From NCBI GenBank assembly GCA_021797265.1, contig JAJZZZ010000012.1, positions 1-17,004 on the forward strand: a DNA stretch of 17,004 nucleotides, in the 5' to 3' direction. The stretch's first letter is position 1, and each line of letters begins with the position of its first letter. This document shows, in pieces, positions 6,782-14,093 of the stretch. Source of the stretch: Thermoplasmata archaeon. Lineage in GTDB: Archaea; Thermoplasmatota; Thermoplasmata; Thermoplasmatales; Thermoplasmataceae. The notes beneath the pieces were generated by a model that worked only from the letters and a program-made list of their open reading frames with translations, was not told where the DNA came from and ran no database searches. Position numbers and translations under genes: made by a program.

Positions 6782-7554
6782 CTGGCCATTACCATCCACT
6801 GATCCACCTTCAGGCTGACAATTCCGTTTTGGTCAGTTCTCACCTGGAAATAGTCAAGTGCACGCTCTGGCATGCCTTTAATAAAATTCTCTGTTTGCAC
6901 AATCTGTTCGTTGCTTTCTGCCGTTCTTGCAACCCACTCCCTAAATGAGTACATCTTTTTTTCGGCTTCTTCCCTCAAAATATCAAGGCTGTTCTCTATT
7001 ATCATGGATTTCCAGTCTTCCACCGAGGCACACTCAACATGGCTTCTGTCCCTCATCTTCTCAAAGGTGTTCATAATCATCCCAAGCTCTCTATCGCCGG
7101 GAACCACGTTATCTATCATGATGAAAATTCCCCCGTCTTTCAGGACCCTGGAAGCTCCTCTGATAAATGCACCCTTATCCGCGAAATGATGGGGGGCAAT
7201 GCGGCACGTTACCATATCAAAGGTTTCATCAAGGAAGGATAGATTTTCGGCATCAGCCATCAGATAAATTATATCTTCTGCTCCAGCTTTCATATTGGCA
7301 TCTCTGGCTGCGTTGAGCATATTCCAAGTTAGATCAGTGGCAATCACAAGACCAACATGAGGATAAAGAGTTCTGGCAACGTGGCCCCCTCCGGTTGCAA
7401 TGTCCAGGGCTTTCCAGTTCTTCTCCGGATGTGTCCATTCAATTATCCTCTGGAGATCCAACCCTTGCGCATGGCCACGGCTTTCCACATATTCCCTGGC
7501 TTTTTTTCCAAATTGCTCAACAACAATGCGCTTAGGGTCATCATCCATTACCAT
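6757..7554 (-). CDS. Class I SAM-dependent methyltransferase
   Basis: The product is a UbiE/methyltransferase-11 type enzyme of about 265 residues. Motif I is ALDIATGGGHVA (about residues 49-60), followed by an acidic residue in VIATDLTWNML that should bind the SAM ribose. ADAENLSFLDETFDMV holds the motif with the adenine-binding Asp, and RVLKDGGIFIMID is motif III. The C-terminal 100 residues form a less conserved cap (FREWVARTAE...). The frame is open to an ATG at 7569, but TTTTAA on the minus strand at 7578-7583 would place the transcript start near 7555. I therefore chose the ATG at 7554; the ATG at 7548 (MDDDPKR) is equally possible. The methyl acceptor is unknown: a small molecule or quinone-like compound would be typical for the family. 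The gene faces the SDR gene tail to tail and stands alone. Confidence 0.87.
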   Translation of the reverse strand: MVMDDDPKRIVVEQFGKKAREYVESRGHAQGLDLQRIIEWTHPEKNWKALDIATGGGHVARTLYPHVGLVIATDLTWNMLNAARDANMKAGAEDIIYLMADAENLSFLDETFDMVTCRIAPHHFADKGAFIRGASRVLKDGGIFIMIDNVVPGDRELGMIMNTFEKMRDRSHVECASVEDWKSMIIENSLDILREEAEKKMYSFREWVARTAESNEQIVQTENFIKGMPERALDYFQVRTDQNGIVSLKVDQWMVMARKNNSSQP

Positions 7555-7714
7555 GGCACTCCAACACATCCGGTTTCTTAAAATTCTTCTCCCTGGTTAT
7601 TTGTCCATAACGTTCGGTTTACCTTTTCGGGCAGAGCCACCTGCCTGTGAGTGGAAATCCCAATTAGCTGCCATGACGGTTGCCATAATGCCAACGGTTA
7701 ACGAGCATAAAGAA

Positions 7715-7723
7715 TTTTTAAAG
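7715..7723 (+). promoter_or_regulatory. TATA box of the aldehyde dehydrogenase gene
   Basis: TTTTTAAAG is centred 27 bases before the ATG at 7746, with no Shine-Dalgarno. Confidence 0.55.
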
Positions 7724-7745
7724 TACGTAGAAGACATTCTGTATC

Positions 7746-9293
7746 ATGTTCCAGAATGAGATAACTTTTGTAAGGATGCAGAAGGCAGGCAAAGAGGCTG
7801 AATTCCACAGACTGTATGAAGAGGCACTCAAGGAAGCTGAAAAATATCTTCACAAGGAGTACCCCAATATCATGGGTAAGGAAATAATTGAGAAAGAGAA
7901 GATAAAGGACATAAGCCCAATAGATGGAAAAGAGATTGCGACTTTCCAGATGGCATCGCCGGAAAACATAAACAGGGCCCTGGAGATGCTTCATTCCTCA
8001 TGGAAAAAATGGTACGAGATTGGTTACGTGGAGAGAGCCAGGATCATGCTCAAGGCGGCGGACGAAATCTCAAGGCAGAAATACCTCATATCAGCTCTTC
8101 TTGCATACGAGAACGGGAAGAACAGAACCGAGGCCATGGCTGATGTGGATGAGGGCATTGATTTCCTGAGATATTACGCAATCAACATGATAGAGAACCA
8201 GGGATTTCATAAGTTAAGTGGAAAGGGATACGATAATGAGGAAAGCTTCAGTGTCATGAAACCATATGGCGTGTTTGCCGTAATTCCGCCCTTCAACTTC
8301 TACGCCATAACGGTTGGAATGACTGCGGGTCCCCTTACAGTTGGAAATGCAGTGCTGCTGAAATCATCAAGCGACATTCCAATATCCACTTACCTTACGG
8401 TGAAAATACTTCATGAATCCGGAGTTCCAAAGGAAGCTCTTGCTGTCATTACAGGATCTGGAAGAGTTGTGGGGAAATACGTGGTTGAGAGCGATCTTGT
8501 TTCAGGCATAGTATTCACAGGATCTCGGGAGGTGGGCATGGATATATATCACCGTGCCCAGGAGAAGAGACCCAAGCCAGTAATCACTGAAATGGGCGGA
8601 AAGGATGCCGTAATAGTTACATCCAAGGCTGATCTGGATAAGGCAGTTGAGGGGATATTCCGGGGAGCTTTTGGATTTTCAGGGCAGAAATGCAGTGCAA
8701 CATCGCTTGCATATGTCCATGAGGCTGTTTACGACAAGTTTGTGGAGAAACTGAAGGAAAGGGCCAGAAATGTACTTCCGGAAGATCCCAGGAAGAAGGA
8801 AGCCTTTGTGAATCCAGTTGTGAACCGTGAGGCCTATGAAAAATTCAAGGCCCTTGAGCCAAAACTCAAGGAATATGGAGAAGTAATCGTAGGAGGCAAG
8901 GCACTGGACAGGCCAGGTTACTACGTGGAAGCCACAATACTCAAGGATGTGAAGCGCGACTCATATCTTGCAAAAAATGAGCTCTTCCTGCCAGTACTTG
9001 GCATAATCAAGGTGAAGGACCTCAAGGATGCAGTCGATGAAATAAACAAATCGGACTACGGATTGACGGGAGGCATATTCACGGAAGATTATGATGAAAT
9101 CCAGTATTATTTCAACAACGTTGATGTTGGAGTAATATATGCCAACAGGGCCAGGGGTGCCAGCACAGGTGCAATGGTTGGATCGCAGCCTTTCGTTGGG
9201 TGGAAGCTCAGCGGGAGCAGTGGCAAGGGAACCGGCTCATATTATTACCTTCCACAGTTCTTAAGGGAGCAGTCACAGACCATTGCCCATTAA
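7746..9293 (+). CDS. Aldehyde dehydrogenase, probably 1-pyrroline-5-carboxylate dehydrogenase type
   Basis: The 515-residue protein has the full NAD(P)-dependent ALDH layout. PPFNF (181-185) carries the catalytic-pocket Asn184. FTGSREVG (257-264) is the cofactor loop. TEMGGKDAVIV (281-291) carries the general-base Glu282. FGFSGQKCSATS (309-320) carries the nucleophile Cys316. The SGQKCSA signature, an N-terminal extension of about 50 residues, and the C-terminal SYYYLPQFLREQS are features of the PruA/RocA (P5C dehydrogenase) branch, which oxidises glutamate semialdehyde to glutamate in proline or arginine breakdown. It lacks the TWNAGQSC-like pattern I would expect of Thermoplasma glyceraldehyde dehydrogenases. 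No proline dehydrogenase gene is nearby, so the substrate stays tentative. It starts at ATG 7746 behind a TATA box. The last 21 bases overlap the 3' end of convergent lipB. Confidence 0.88.
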   Translation: MFQNEITFVRMQKAGKEAEFHRLYEEALKEAEKYLHKEYPNIMGKEIIEKEKIKDISPIDGKEIATFQMASPENINRALEMLHSSWKKWYEIGYVERARIMLKAADEISRQKYLISALLAYENGKNRTEAMADVDEGIDFLRYYAINMIENQGFHKLSGKGYDNEESFSVMKPYGVFAVIPPFNFYAITVGMTAGPLTVGNAVLLKSSSDIPISTYLTVKILHESGVPKEALAVITGSGRVVGKYVVESDLVSGIVFTGSREVGMDIYHRAQEKRPKPVITEMGGKDAVIVTSKADLDKAVEGIFRGAFGFSGQKCSATSLAYVHEAVYDKFVEKLKERARNVLPEDPRKKEAFVNPVVNREAYEKFKALEPKLKEYGEVIVGGKALDRPGYYVEATILKDVKRDSYLAKNELFLPVLGIIKVKDLKDAVDEINKSDYGLTGGIFTEDYDEIQYYFNNVDVGVIYANRARGASTGAMVGSQPFVGWKLSGSSGKGTGSYYYLPQFLREQSQTIAH

Positions 9294-9959
9294 TTTTTCC
9301 ATTAAATTTTCAATTTTATTCAAAGTCAGTGGTTTATGAGCCTTGAGGGACTCTGTGAGGTTCCTCAGGAGGACCATTTTCACCTCATTCTCATCCTGAA
9401 TGCTTCCAGTTTCACGCTGGAGGCTGGTCATTATTCCTGATGTCATCCCGCACGGCATTATGGCATCAAATCTTGACATGTCAGTGTTTACGTTAAGTGC
9501 AATCCCATGCAGGGTTGAAAACCCATTTATGGCAAGGCCTACAGAACAAATTTTCCTGTTCCCTACCCAGACTCCAGTCTCGCCATGCAGTCTGCCTTCT
9601 GAAGAGATTCCATAGTGTTTCAGTGTATCAGATACGGCCCCTTCGATTATTATTATCAGGTCTCTTATGTTTATCTGGCGATCCCTGAGGTTAACTATAA
9701 AGTAAATGACAATCTGCCCTGGCCCATGATACGTTGCTGACCCACCCCTCTCCACCTGGAATACCTCCAGATTCGGGTCAAGTATCTCATCAGGGTTTCT
9801 GTGAATGCCCATGGTGTAGACGTGCGGATGGCTAACGGCAATCAGAACATCCGGTATGGCCTCCTCGTTTCTTGCCCTGTTCAGGGACCTCTGTAGCTCC
9901 AGCACTTTCTGGTATTCTCCATAACCCATATCGGCAATTATAAGATCATTGGATATCAT
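9273..9959 (-). CDS. lipB: Lipoyl(octanoyl) transferase LipB
   Basis: LipB moves an octanoyl group from acyl carrier protein to lipoyl domains of 2-oxoacid dehydrogenases or glycine cleavage H protein, the first step of de novo lipoate assembly. The family motif RGGSATYHGPGQ spans residues 71-82. The catalytic Lys is K136 in GVWVGNRKICSVG, and the acyl-thioester Cys is C170 in IMPCGMTSG. HGIALN (151-156) is also conserved. I chose the ATG at 9959, giving 228 residues. The frame extends to a GTG at 9974 but adds only five residues. It is divergent from the winged-helix gene with 59 bases between, and the 3' end overlaps the ALDH gene by 21 bases. Neither lipA nor a lipoyl-domain gene is adjacent. 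The archaeal alternative would be an LplA-type ligase, but the C170/K136 pair favours LipB. Confidence 0.92.
   Translation of the reverse strand: MISNDLIIADMGYGEYQKVLELQRSLNRARNEEAIPDVLIAVSHPHVYTMGIHRNPDEILDPNLEVFQVERGGSATYHGPGQIVIYFIVNLRDRQINIRDLIIIIEGAVSDTLKHYGISSEGRLHGETGVWVGNRKICSVGLAINGFSTLHGIALNVNTDMSRFDAIMPCGMTSGIMTSLQRETGSIQDENEVKMVLLRNLTESLKAHKPLTLNKIENLMEKLMGNGL
9294..9320 (+). terminator. T-rich termination region of the ALDH gene
   Basis: Three T-runs (TTTTT at 9294-9298, TTTT at 9307-9310 and 9314-9317) follow the TAA immediately. They lie inside the C-terminal codons of lipB on the other strand, where they encode the Lys/Asn-rich end of LipB. Confidence 0.45.
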
Positions 9960-9975
9960 GCATGCCCCGCCCACT

Positions 9976-9990
9976 GATTGAAGATCAATC
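9976..9990. promoter_or_regulatory. Inverted repeat GATTG-N5-CAATC in a divergent promoter
   Basis: Perfect five-base arms flank AAGAT. The element sits between the lipB start at 9959 and the winged-helix start at 10019, next to the TATA-like TAATATG at 9991-9997 of the latter. It is a natural place for an operator bound by the neighbouring regulator. Confidence 0.4.
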
Positions 9991-9997
9991 TAATATG
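9991..9997 (+). promoter_or_regulatory. TATA-like box of the winged-helix gene
   Basis: TAATATG is centred 25 bases before the ATG at 10019. The reverse strand (CATATTA) may serve lipB, leaving a short leader of about 10 bases. Confidence 0.4.
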
Positions 9998-10018
9998 TTG
10001 ATGTTTCCATACCCATAA

Positions 10019-10786
10019 ATGCTTCCGGATCAGGGAACCCTGACACAGATCATGATCCTGCTTCACATATTTGATGGCGAAAAAAAGCCTTCCGCCATAG
10101 CCAAGAACATTGGAATAACCGTTCAGGGGGTGCAGTACCACATGAAGATTATGGCCGGGAAGGGCCTTATAGATTCCGGCGGCAACATAACCAAGGAAGG
10201 GTTCAATTTTCTTGATACTGGGCTTTCCAGCATGAGGGATTTTGTCTCTCAGAGCATTGCGCGCCTTGACGATGTGGTGACATGGGAGGCGATTGCCGCC
10301 GGCAAAATCGCATCCGGAGAAGAGGTCAGGCTTGAAATGAGGGATGGGTACCTTTATGCTTCTGCCTCACCGGGCGAAGGTGCCACCGGCAGGTCAAGAA
10401 ACGATGCAGAAGATGGGGATATTGTTGCAGTTACATCAATTAACGGCATAATAAATGTCAAAATTGGCACAGTTTCAGTGATCGTGCTTCCGGATGCCGA
10501 AAATTTAAGTAAAAATCTCGACCTTAAATCAATCACCGGCGAATTGCCCGAAAATGGCAGAACACTGGTGGGAAGCATAGGCGAGGAGGCATACGTGATC
10601 TGCAGGAAATCCGGCATAAAACCTGACCTGGAATACGCATCCATACATTCAGCGTTTGAGGCCGGTGTCAGAGGAGTAAGTTCCACTGTACTTGTGTCAA
10701 ACAGACGCTTCCATTACTTAATTTCCGACATAAAGGACCTTCAGAACAGGTACAGGGATGTAAATGTCAGAATAAAATATTTGTGA
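10019..10786 (+). CDS. Archaeal winged-helix transcriptional regulator with C-terminal sensor-like domain
   Basis: The first 65 residues form a winged helix-turn-helix: ILLHIFDGEKKPSAIAKNIG, then the recognition helix in TVQGVQYHMKIM and a wing ending in ITKEGFNFL. A helical linker follows (MRDFVSQSIARLDDVV). A beta-rich domain of about 170 residues comes next, with a small acidic region and the strand GDIVAVTSINGIINVKIGTVSVIVLP. Such proteins, annotated only as HTH or DUF proteins in methanogens and Thermoplasmata, are thought to be regulators with an unknown ligand. It starts at ATG 10019, with an alternative ATG at 10052. The predicted transcript is leaderless and the gene is divergent from lipB with a shared palindrome. 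A stem-loop covers its stop codon. Control of lipB is inference from position. Confidence 0.78.
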   Translation: MLPDQGTLTQIMILLHIFDGEKKPSAIAKNIGITVQGVQYHMKIMAGKGLIDSGGNITKEGFNFLDTGLSSMRDFVSQSIARLDDVVTWEAIAAGKIASGEEVRLEMRDGYLYASASPGEGATGRSRNDAEDGDIVAVTSINGIINVKIGTVSVIVLPDAENLSKNLDLKSITGELPENGRTLVGSIGEEAYVICRKSGIKPDLEYASIHSAFEAGVRGVSSTVLVSNRRFHYLISDIKDLQNRYRDVNVRIKYL

Positions 10787-10798
10787 CATTACAAATAT
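10777..10798 (+). terminator. Stem-loop across the stop codon of the winged-helix gene
   Basis: ATATTTGT (10777-10784) pairs perfectly with ACAAATAT (10791-10798) over the six-base loop GACATT, and the TGA stop is at 10784-10786. AT-rich sequence with an ATTTTATT run follows. It could help termination or protect the 3' end of the mRNA, though the stem is weak. Confidence 0.4.
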
Positions 10799-10900
10799 AA
10801 TAGTAGATAAATTTTATTAGCAATATTTATCAACGGGCATTGGAATTATCCTATTATATCTTGATTGTACAATTTTAATAAAAATCCAGGATCGGATAAA

Positions 10901-10913
10901 TATTTAAATATAA
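10901..10913 (+). promoter_or_regulatory. TATA box of the speD operon
   Basis: TATTTAAATATAA is the strongest TATA match upstream. A start of transcription near 10930 would leave a leader of some 24 to 34 bases. speD is therefore the only first gene on the plus strand here that clearly has a leader with Shine-Dalgarno-like sequence. Confidence 0.55.
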
Positions 10914-10953
10914 CACTTTAATACGAGAGATCGTCAACCAGTAGGTGAAAAGT

Positions 10954-11040
10954 ATGGAGGAAGATGGTAGTGGCAGTAGGCTTTCAGATTTTAGCGGACT
11001 TGTACGGTGTGGATCCAGACGTAATATCAAAGGTCGATAG
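10954..11040 (+). other. Out-of-frame small ORF overlapping the speD start
   Basis: The ATG at 10954 opens 28 codons (MEEDGSGSRLSDFSG...) that end in TAG at 11038-11040, in a different frame from speD. The Shine-Dalgarno-like AGGTGA at 10943-10948 lies five bases before this ATG but 15 bases before the speD ATG at 10964. It could be a regulatory overlapping ORF or a chance frame. Confidence 0.35.
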
Positions 11041-11362
11041 CTTATATCCGGTTGTTGAGGACGCAGTAAGGGCGGGAAACCTTACAAAGATATCTTCGGA
11101 TTATTACCAGTTTCAGCCACAGGGGGCAAGTGGCGTGGTGCTTCTGGCTGAATCACACCTGTCATTTCACACATGGCCTGAACATGGTCTTGTAACACTG
11201 GATATATATACCTGTGGCGATCCTAAGGGAGCCGAAACAGCCTTTGATTATATCGTTGACCAGCTTAAACCGGATACCATGGATTGCAAGAGGCTGCGTA
11301 GAGGCGTTTCAGTCACTGAAGAACTTACAGTGGAGAAACCCCAGCAACTTGTGATTCTGTGA
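10964..11362 (+). CDS. speD: Pyruvoyl-dependent SpeD, S-adenosylmethionine (or arginine) decarboxylase proenzyme
   Basis: The 132-residue protein has the class 1B SpeD layout. The self-cleavage motif ESHLSFHTWPEHG spans residues 63-75. Ser64 should become the pyruvoyl group after cleavage at the Glu63-Ser64 bond, His69 is the processing His, and Cys84 (TCGDP) is the catalytic Cys. The start region (GFQILADLYGVDP) matches family N-termini and supports the ATG at 10964. Decarboxylated SAM donates aminopropyl groups to spermidine-type polyamines. In some archaea a close paralog instead decarboxylates arginine, and the sequence alone does not settle which. GGAGG at 10956-10960 lies only three bases from the ATG. 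A competing out-of-frame ATG with a better-spaced Shine-Dalgarno lies at 10954. The exchanger gene follows after four bases and is probably cotranscribed. Confidence 0.92.
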   Translation: MVVAVGFQILADLYGVDPDVISKVDSLYPVVEDAVRAGNLTKISSDYYQFQPQGASGVVLLAESHLSFHTWPEHGLVTLDIYTCGDPKGAETAFDYIVDQLKPDTMDCKRLRRGVSVTEELTVEKPQQLVIL

Positions 11363-11366
11363 TAGT

Positions 11367-12341
11367 TTGAACCGGCGTTTTCTGGCAGTTTCCATAATTC
11401 TTTCAATTTTTTTCGCCTTCTTTTCTCTGGTTTATAATTCATTTCCTCTGTGGCTTGATATTATTGGCATTATCCTGGGTATAATTGCTCTCTACATCTC
11501 CGGTGACGTTTTTCTGGAGGAGGCGCTTCGTGTTGGGATTAAATACGGGATTTCAAGTAAATCTGTGGGAACATATATAATATCATTCGGGGCGGTCATT
11601 GATGAGTTTGCTGTGGTTTTTTCCTCGTCAATACGTGGTTACGGATCACTAAGCTTCGGAACGATACAGGGTTCCAATGTCATAACGCTGATCATATTTC
11701 TTCCCATTCTCGCCATGGTGGCCAGGAAGAATTTTTCAGGATTCAGAAAAGATGGCTACGTGCTCCTTGCAGTTAGCCTGGTTGCCCTGGCCATGTCAGT
11801 TCAGTGGATCAGGGATCCATGGTATCTGGGCATACCGATGATTGCCATCTATGCCGTATATGCTCTGGTCAACAGGAGACCAGCGGAAAACCTTCCGCAA
11901 AAAACTGAAACTGGAGTGGATTATGTGGCAATGGCCGCTGCACTTATACTTCTGGGATTTGCAGCGGAAGCCCTGGTGGATTATACAGTTGCTGTATCAC
12001 ATATTGCAGGAATTGCCTCGTTCTACTCAGGTTTCATTATCACCGGTGTGGCTGGAAGCCTGCCTGAGATTATAATGTTCGGGCTGATCATTGTCAGGAA
12101 GGACGGAGATGCGACGCTTGGAATCACAACCGGAACCACAATCTACAAGGGGAGCCTCATTCTGGGCATATCCATTCTCTTCGGGACAGTGAATCTGTCC
12201 CTGGGAAGATGGTCAATAATATTAATGTCATTCCTTGCTCTCATATTCATTTTCCTTTCATTTGTCAGGATCAGGAAAATCTATGCTGTATTGCCGCTGT
12301 TTGCCATAGCGGCCACATATCTCGTGAACCTGATGATCTAG
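11367..12341 (+). CDS. Cation/Ca2+ exchanger of the CaCA superfamily
   Basis: This is a membrane protein of 324 residues with about ten hydrophobic helices arranged as two homologous halves. The first alpha-repeat reads SFGAVIDEFAVV (73-84) plus GTIQGSNV (98-105). The second reads GVAGSLPEIIMFG (227-239) plus GITTGTTIYKGSLILG (252-267). The paired acidic residues E80 and E234 are the expected ion ligands. In the second repeat GTT replaces the usual GSN, so the Asn is missing on one side. The start is a TTG four bases after the speD stop. There is an in-frame stop at 11352-11354 and no better start nearby, so translation is probably coupled to speD. The family exchanges Ca2+ (or Na+, K+, other cations) for H+ or Na+. 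A link to polyamine metabolism is inferred from the operon only. Its last four bases overlap the infB end. Confidence 0.87.
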   Translation: MNRRFLAVSIILSIFFAFFSLVYNSFPLWLDIIGIILGIIALYISGDVFLEEALRVGIKYGISSKSVGTYIISFGAVIDEFAVVFSSSIRGYGSLSFGTIQGSNVITLIIFLPILAMVARKNFSGFRKDGYVLLAVSLVALAMSVQWIRDPWYLGIPMIAIYAVYALVNRRPAENLPQKTETGVDYVAMAAALILLGFAAEALVDYTVAVSHIAGIASFYSGFIITGVAGSLPEIIMFGLIIVRKDGDATLGITTGTTIYKGSLILGISILFGTVNLSLGRWSIILMSFLALIFIFLSFVRIRKIYAVLPLFAIAATYLVNLMI

Positions 12342-14086
12342 GTCCTGGTACCCCAGAAGATATTCTCTTTCCTCTTTATCTGAATTATCTCGTCAAGGGT
12401 ACTCATGGTATCCTTGTCCAGTGGGTTATTCCTCAGTTCTTTCACAACGCCTTCCGGAATGTCAACATATAAGGGCTCTTCCGGGAATATCTGCCGGTTT
12501 AGGGTCACTCCATCTATGGATACTGCAACCTCGGCAGGGGCATCGGCGAACTGCTTTGAGTTCTCACCTTCCCTGATGCTGCGGACAGTTCCAGCGAACC
12601 TGCCATCCGCCTTGATCAGTGAATCTCCAACCTTGATCCTCCCCGACTGTACTTTGACGCCAACTATGACTGGCTTGGCAGCTCTGAATATGTACTGGGG
12701 CAGAATGGAGATCTTGGCCGGCATGGGCATTCTCTGCTTTCTGCCTTCATCCAGCTGCATCCTTCTCATGGACAGCCACTCTTCGGTGTCCTGTATCAGG
12801 GAATAGATGACGTCCCCAACCTTCACACCCACATCAGAGCTGGCTGCCGCGTCCTGGGCCTCAGAAAGGAACTGGACATTGAATCCTATTATTATACGGT
12901 CCATGGGGTCATTTAGTGTTGCAGCGTCTGTGATATCTCTTTTGTTGATGTCACCCACCTGTGCTGACCTTATGGAAATGCCTTTCTCCTTCAGCTCATA
13001 AGCGATTGCCTCCAGGGAGCCAAGAGCATCTGCCTTCACCGTAACACCGTGTTCTGACAGTGTAATATTAACCTGAGATTCTTCCAGAATCTCCCCGAAT
13101 GCATCACCGGGGTCACCGTCAACTGCTATTACCGGAGATCCTGATACAACGTCAAGCCTGTCCGCCATCAAAAGCCGTACACCGGAGGCTGATTCAACAG
13201 TATTCTTCTCCACCAGTTTTTTTGATTTGCCCTTGGAATTCACCAGCATAGCCTTTATCTTTGTCACTGCAGGCCCCGTCCTTGTGTTCAGGGCCACAGT
13301 ATCGCCCTTATGGAGGATACCCTGGTAGAGCACTGTGTCAAGTATGGTTCCAATGGATTCCTCCCTCATGAGCTCTATTATTGTGCCCCTTCCCTTTGTC
13401 TGCTGGAATTTTATGTTTTCTTCAAGATATCTCTGTGCAAGTCCTGCTATGACCATGAGTATTTCTGATATTCCTATTCCTGCTTTCGCGCTCATTGGCA
13501 CGATGGCAACTGTCCTTGAAAAATCAGTAATACGGTCATACCGATCGCTTGTTATGCCAAATTCATAGAACCTGTTCACAAGATCATAGAGGCGCTTCTC
13601 AAGTTCGTCAACGTATTCCTGCCTCTGTGCCTTCATGGCCTGCTGAAATGTGACATTTTTCACAGGAGTGTAAAGCGGAACAAGGTCTATCTTGTTGGCC
13701 GCCACCACGAACGGGGTCTTGAACTTCTTAAGGATATTTATTGATTCTATGGTCTGCGGCTTGAATCCTTCATTTATGTCAACCACAAGTATGGCAATAT
13801 CTGACAGGGCGCCGCCCCGGGCGCGCATGTTGGCAAACGCCACATGGCCCGGCGTGTCTATGAATAAAAGGCCGGGGATTTTGAGTTTGCCATGTCCCAG
13901 AAGGCCCCTTGCCTTCTCCTCTATTTCGGTAACATCTATGTTTGTGGCGCCGATTCTCTGGGTAATGCCCCCTGCCTCCTTCTTTGCGACAGAGGTCCCC
14001 CTTATGGCATCTAAAATTGAGGTCTTGCCATGATCCACATGGCCAAGGACGCAAACAATCGGCTGACGGTATTGTCTGTTATCCAT
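12338..14086 (-). CDS. infB: Translation initiation factor IF-2 (aIF5B)
   Basis: This is the GTPase that promotes ribosomal subunit joining and places initiator tRNA. The G-domain motifs are complete: GHVDHGKT (15-22), DTPGH (77-81), NKID (131-134) and SAKAG (199-203). They are followed by the domain II beta-barrel, the helical domain III and the C-terminal barrel that binds the initiator tRNA acceptor end. The 582-residue length is usual for archaeal aIF5B, and no intein is present. The open frame runs on to 14197, but this would overlap ndk. The ATG at 14086 gives the normal N-terminus (MDNRQYRQPIVCVLGHVDHG) and follows GAGGTG, a Shine-Dalgarno overlapping the ndk stop codon. It is the last gene of the L7Ae operon. 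Confidence 0.96.
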   Translation of the reverse strand: MDNRQYRQPIVCVLGHVDHGKTSILDAIRGTSVAKKEAGGITQRIGATNIDVTEIEEKARGLLGHGKLKIPGLLFIDTPGHVAFANMRARGGALSDIAILVVDINEGFKPQTIESINILKKFKTPFVVAANKIDLVPLYTPVKNVTFQQAMKAQRQEYVDELEKRLYDLVNRFYEFGITSDRYDRITDFSRTVAIVPMSAKAGIGISEILMVIAGLAQRYLEENIKFQQTKGRGTIIELMREESIGTILDTVLYQGILHKGDTVALNTRTGPAVTKIKAMLVNSKGKSKKLVEKNTVESASGVRLLMADRLDVVSGSPVIAVDGDPGDAFGEILEESQVNITLSEHGVTVKADALGSLEAIAYELKEKGISIRSAQVGDINKRDITDAATLNDPMDRIIIGFNVQFLSEAQDAAASSDVGVKVGDVIYSLIQDTEEWLSMRRMQLDEGRKQRMPMPAKISILPQYIFRAAKPVIVGVKVQSGRIKVGDSLIKADGRFAGTVRSIREGENSKQFADAPAEVAVSIDGVTLNRQIFPEEPLYVDIPEGVVKELRNNPLDKDTMSTLDEIIQIKRKENIFWGTRT

Positions 14087-14093
14087 AACCACC

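Noticed and set aside
7746..9293. Aldehyde dehydrogenase as the glyceraldehyde dehydrogenase of the non-phosphorylative Entner-Doudoroff pathway
   Set aside because: Attractive because a KDG-aldolase-like gene is in the window, but the SGQKCSA motif, N-terminal extension and C-terminus fit the P5C dehydrogenase branch better.
12405..12806. Plus-strand ORFs opposite infB (also 13335-13568 and 13692-14033)
   Set aside because: They are shadows of a highly conserved GTPase gene, with Ser/Pro-rich translations typical of antisense frames.
12338..14086. Intein in IF-2
   Set aside because: The G-domain motifs are contiguous and the length is that of an intein-free archaeal IF-2.
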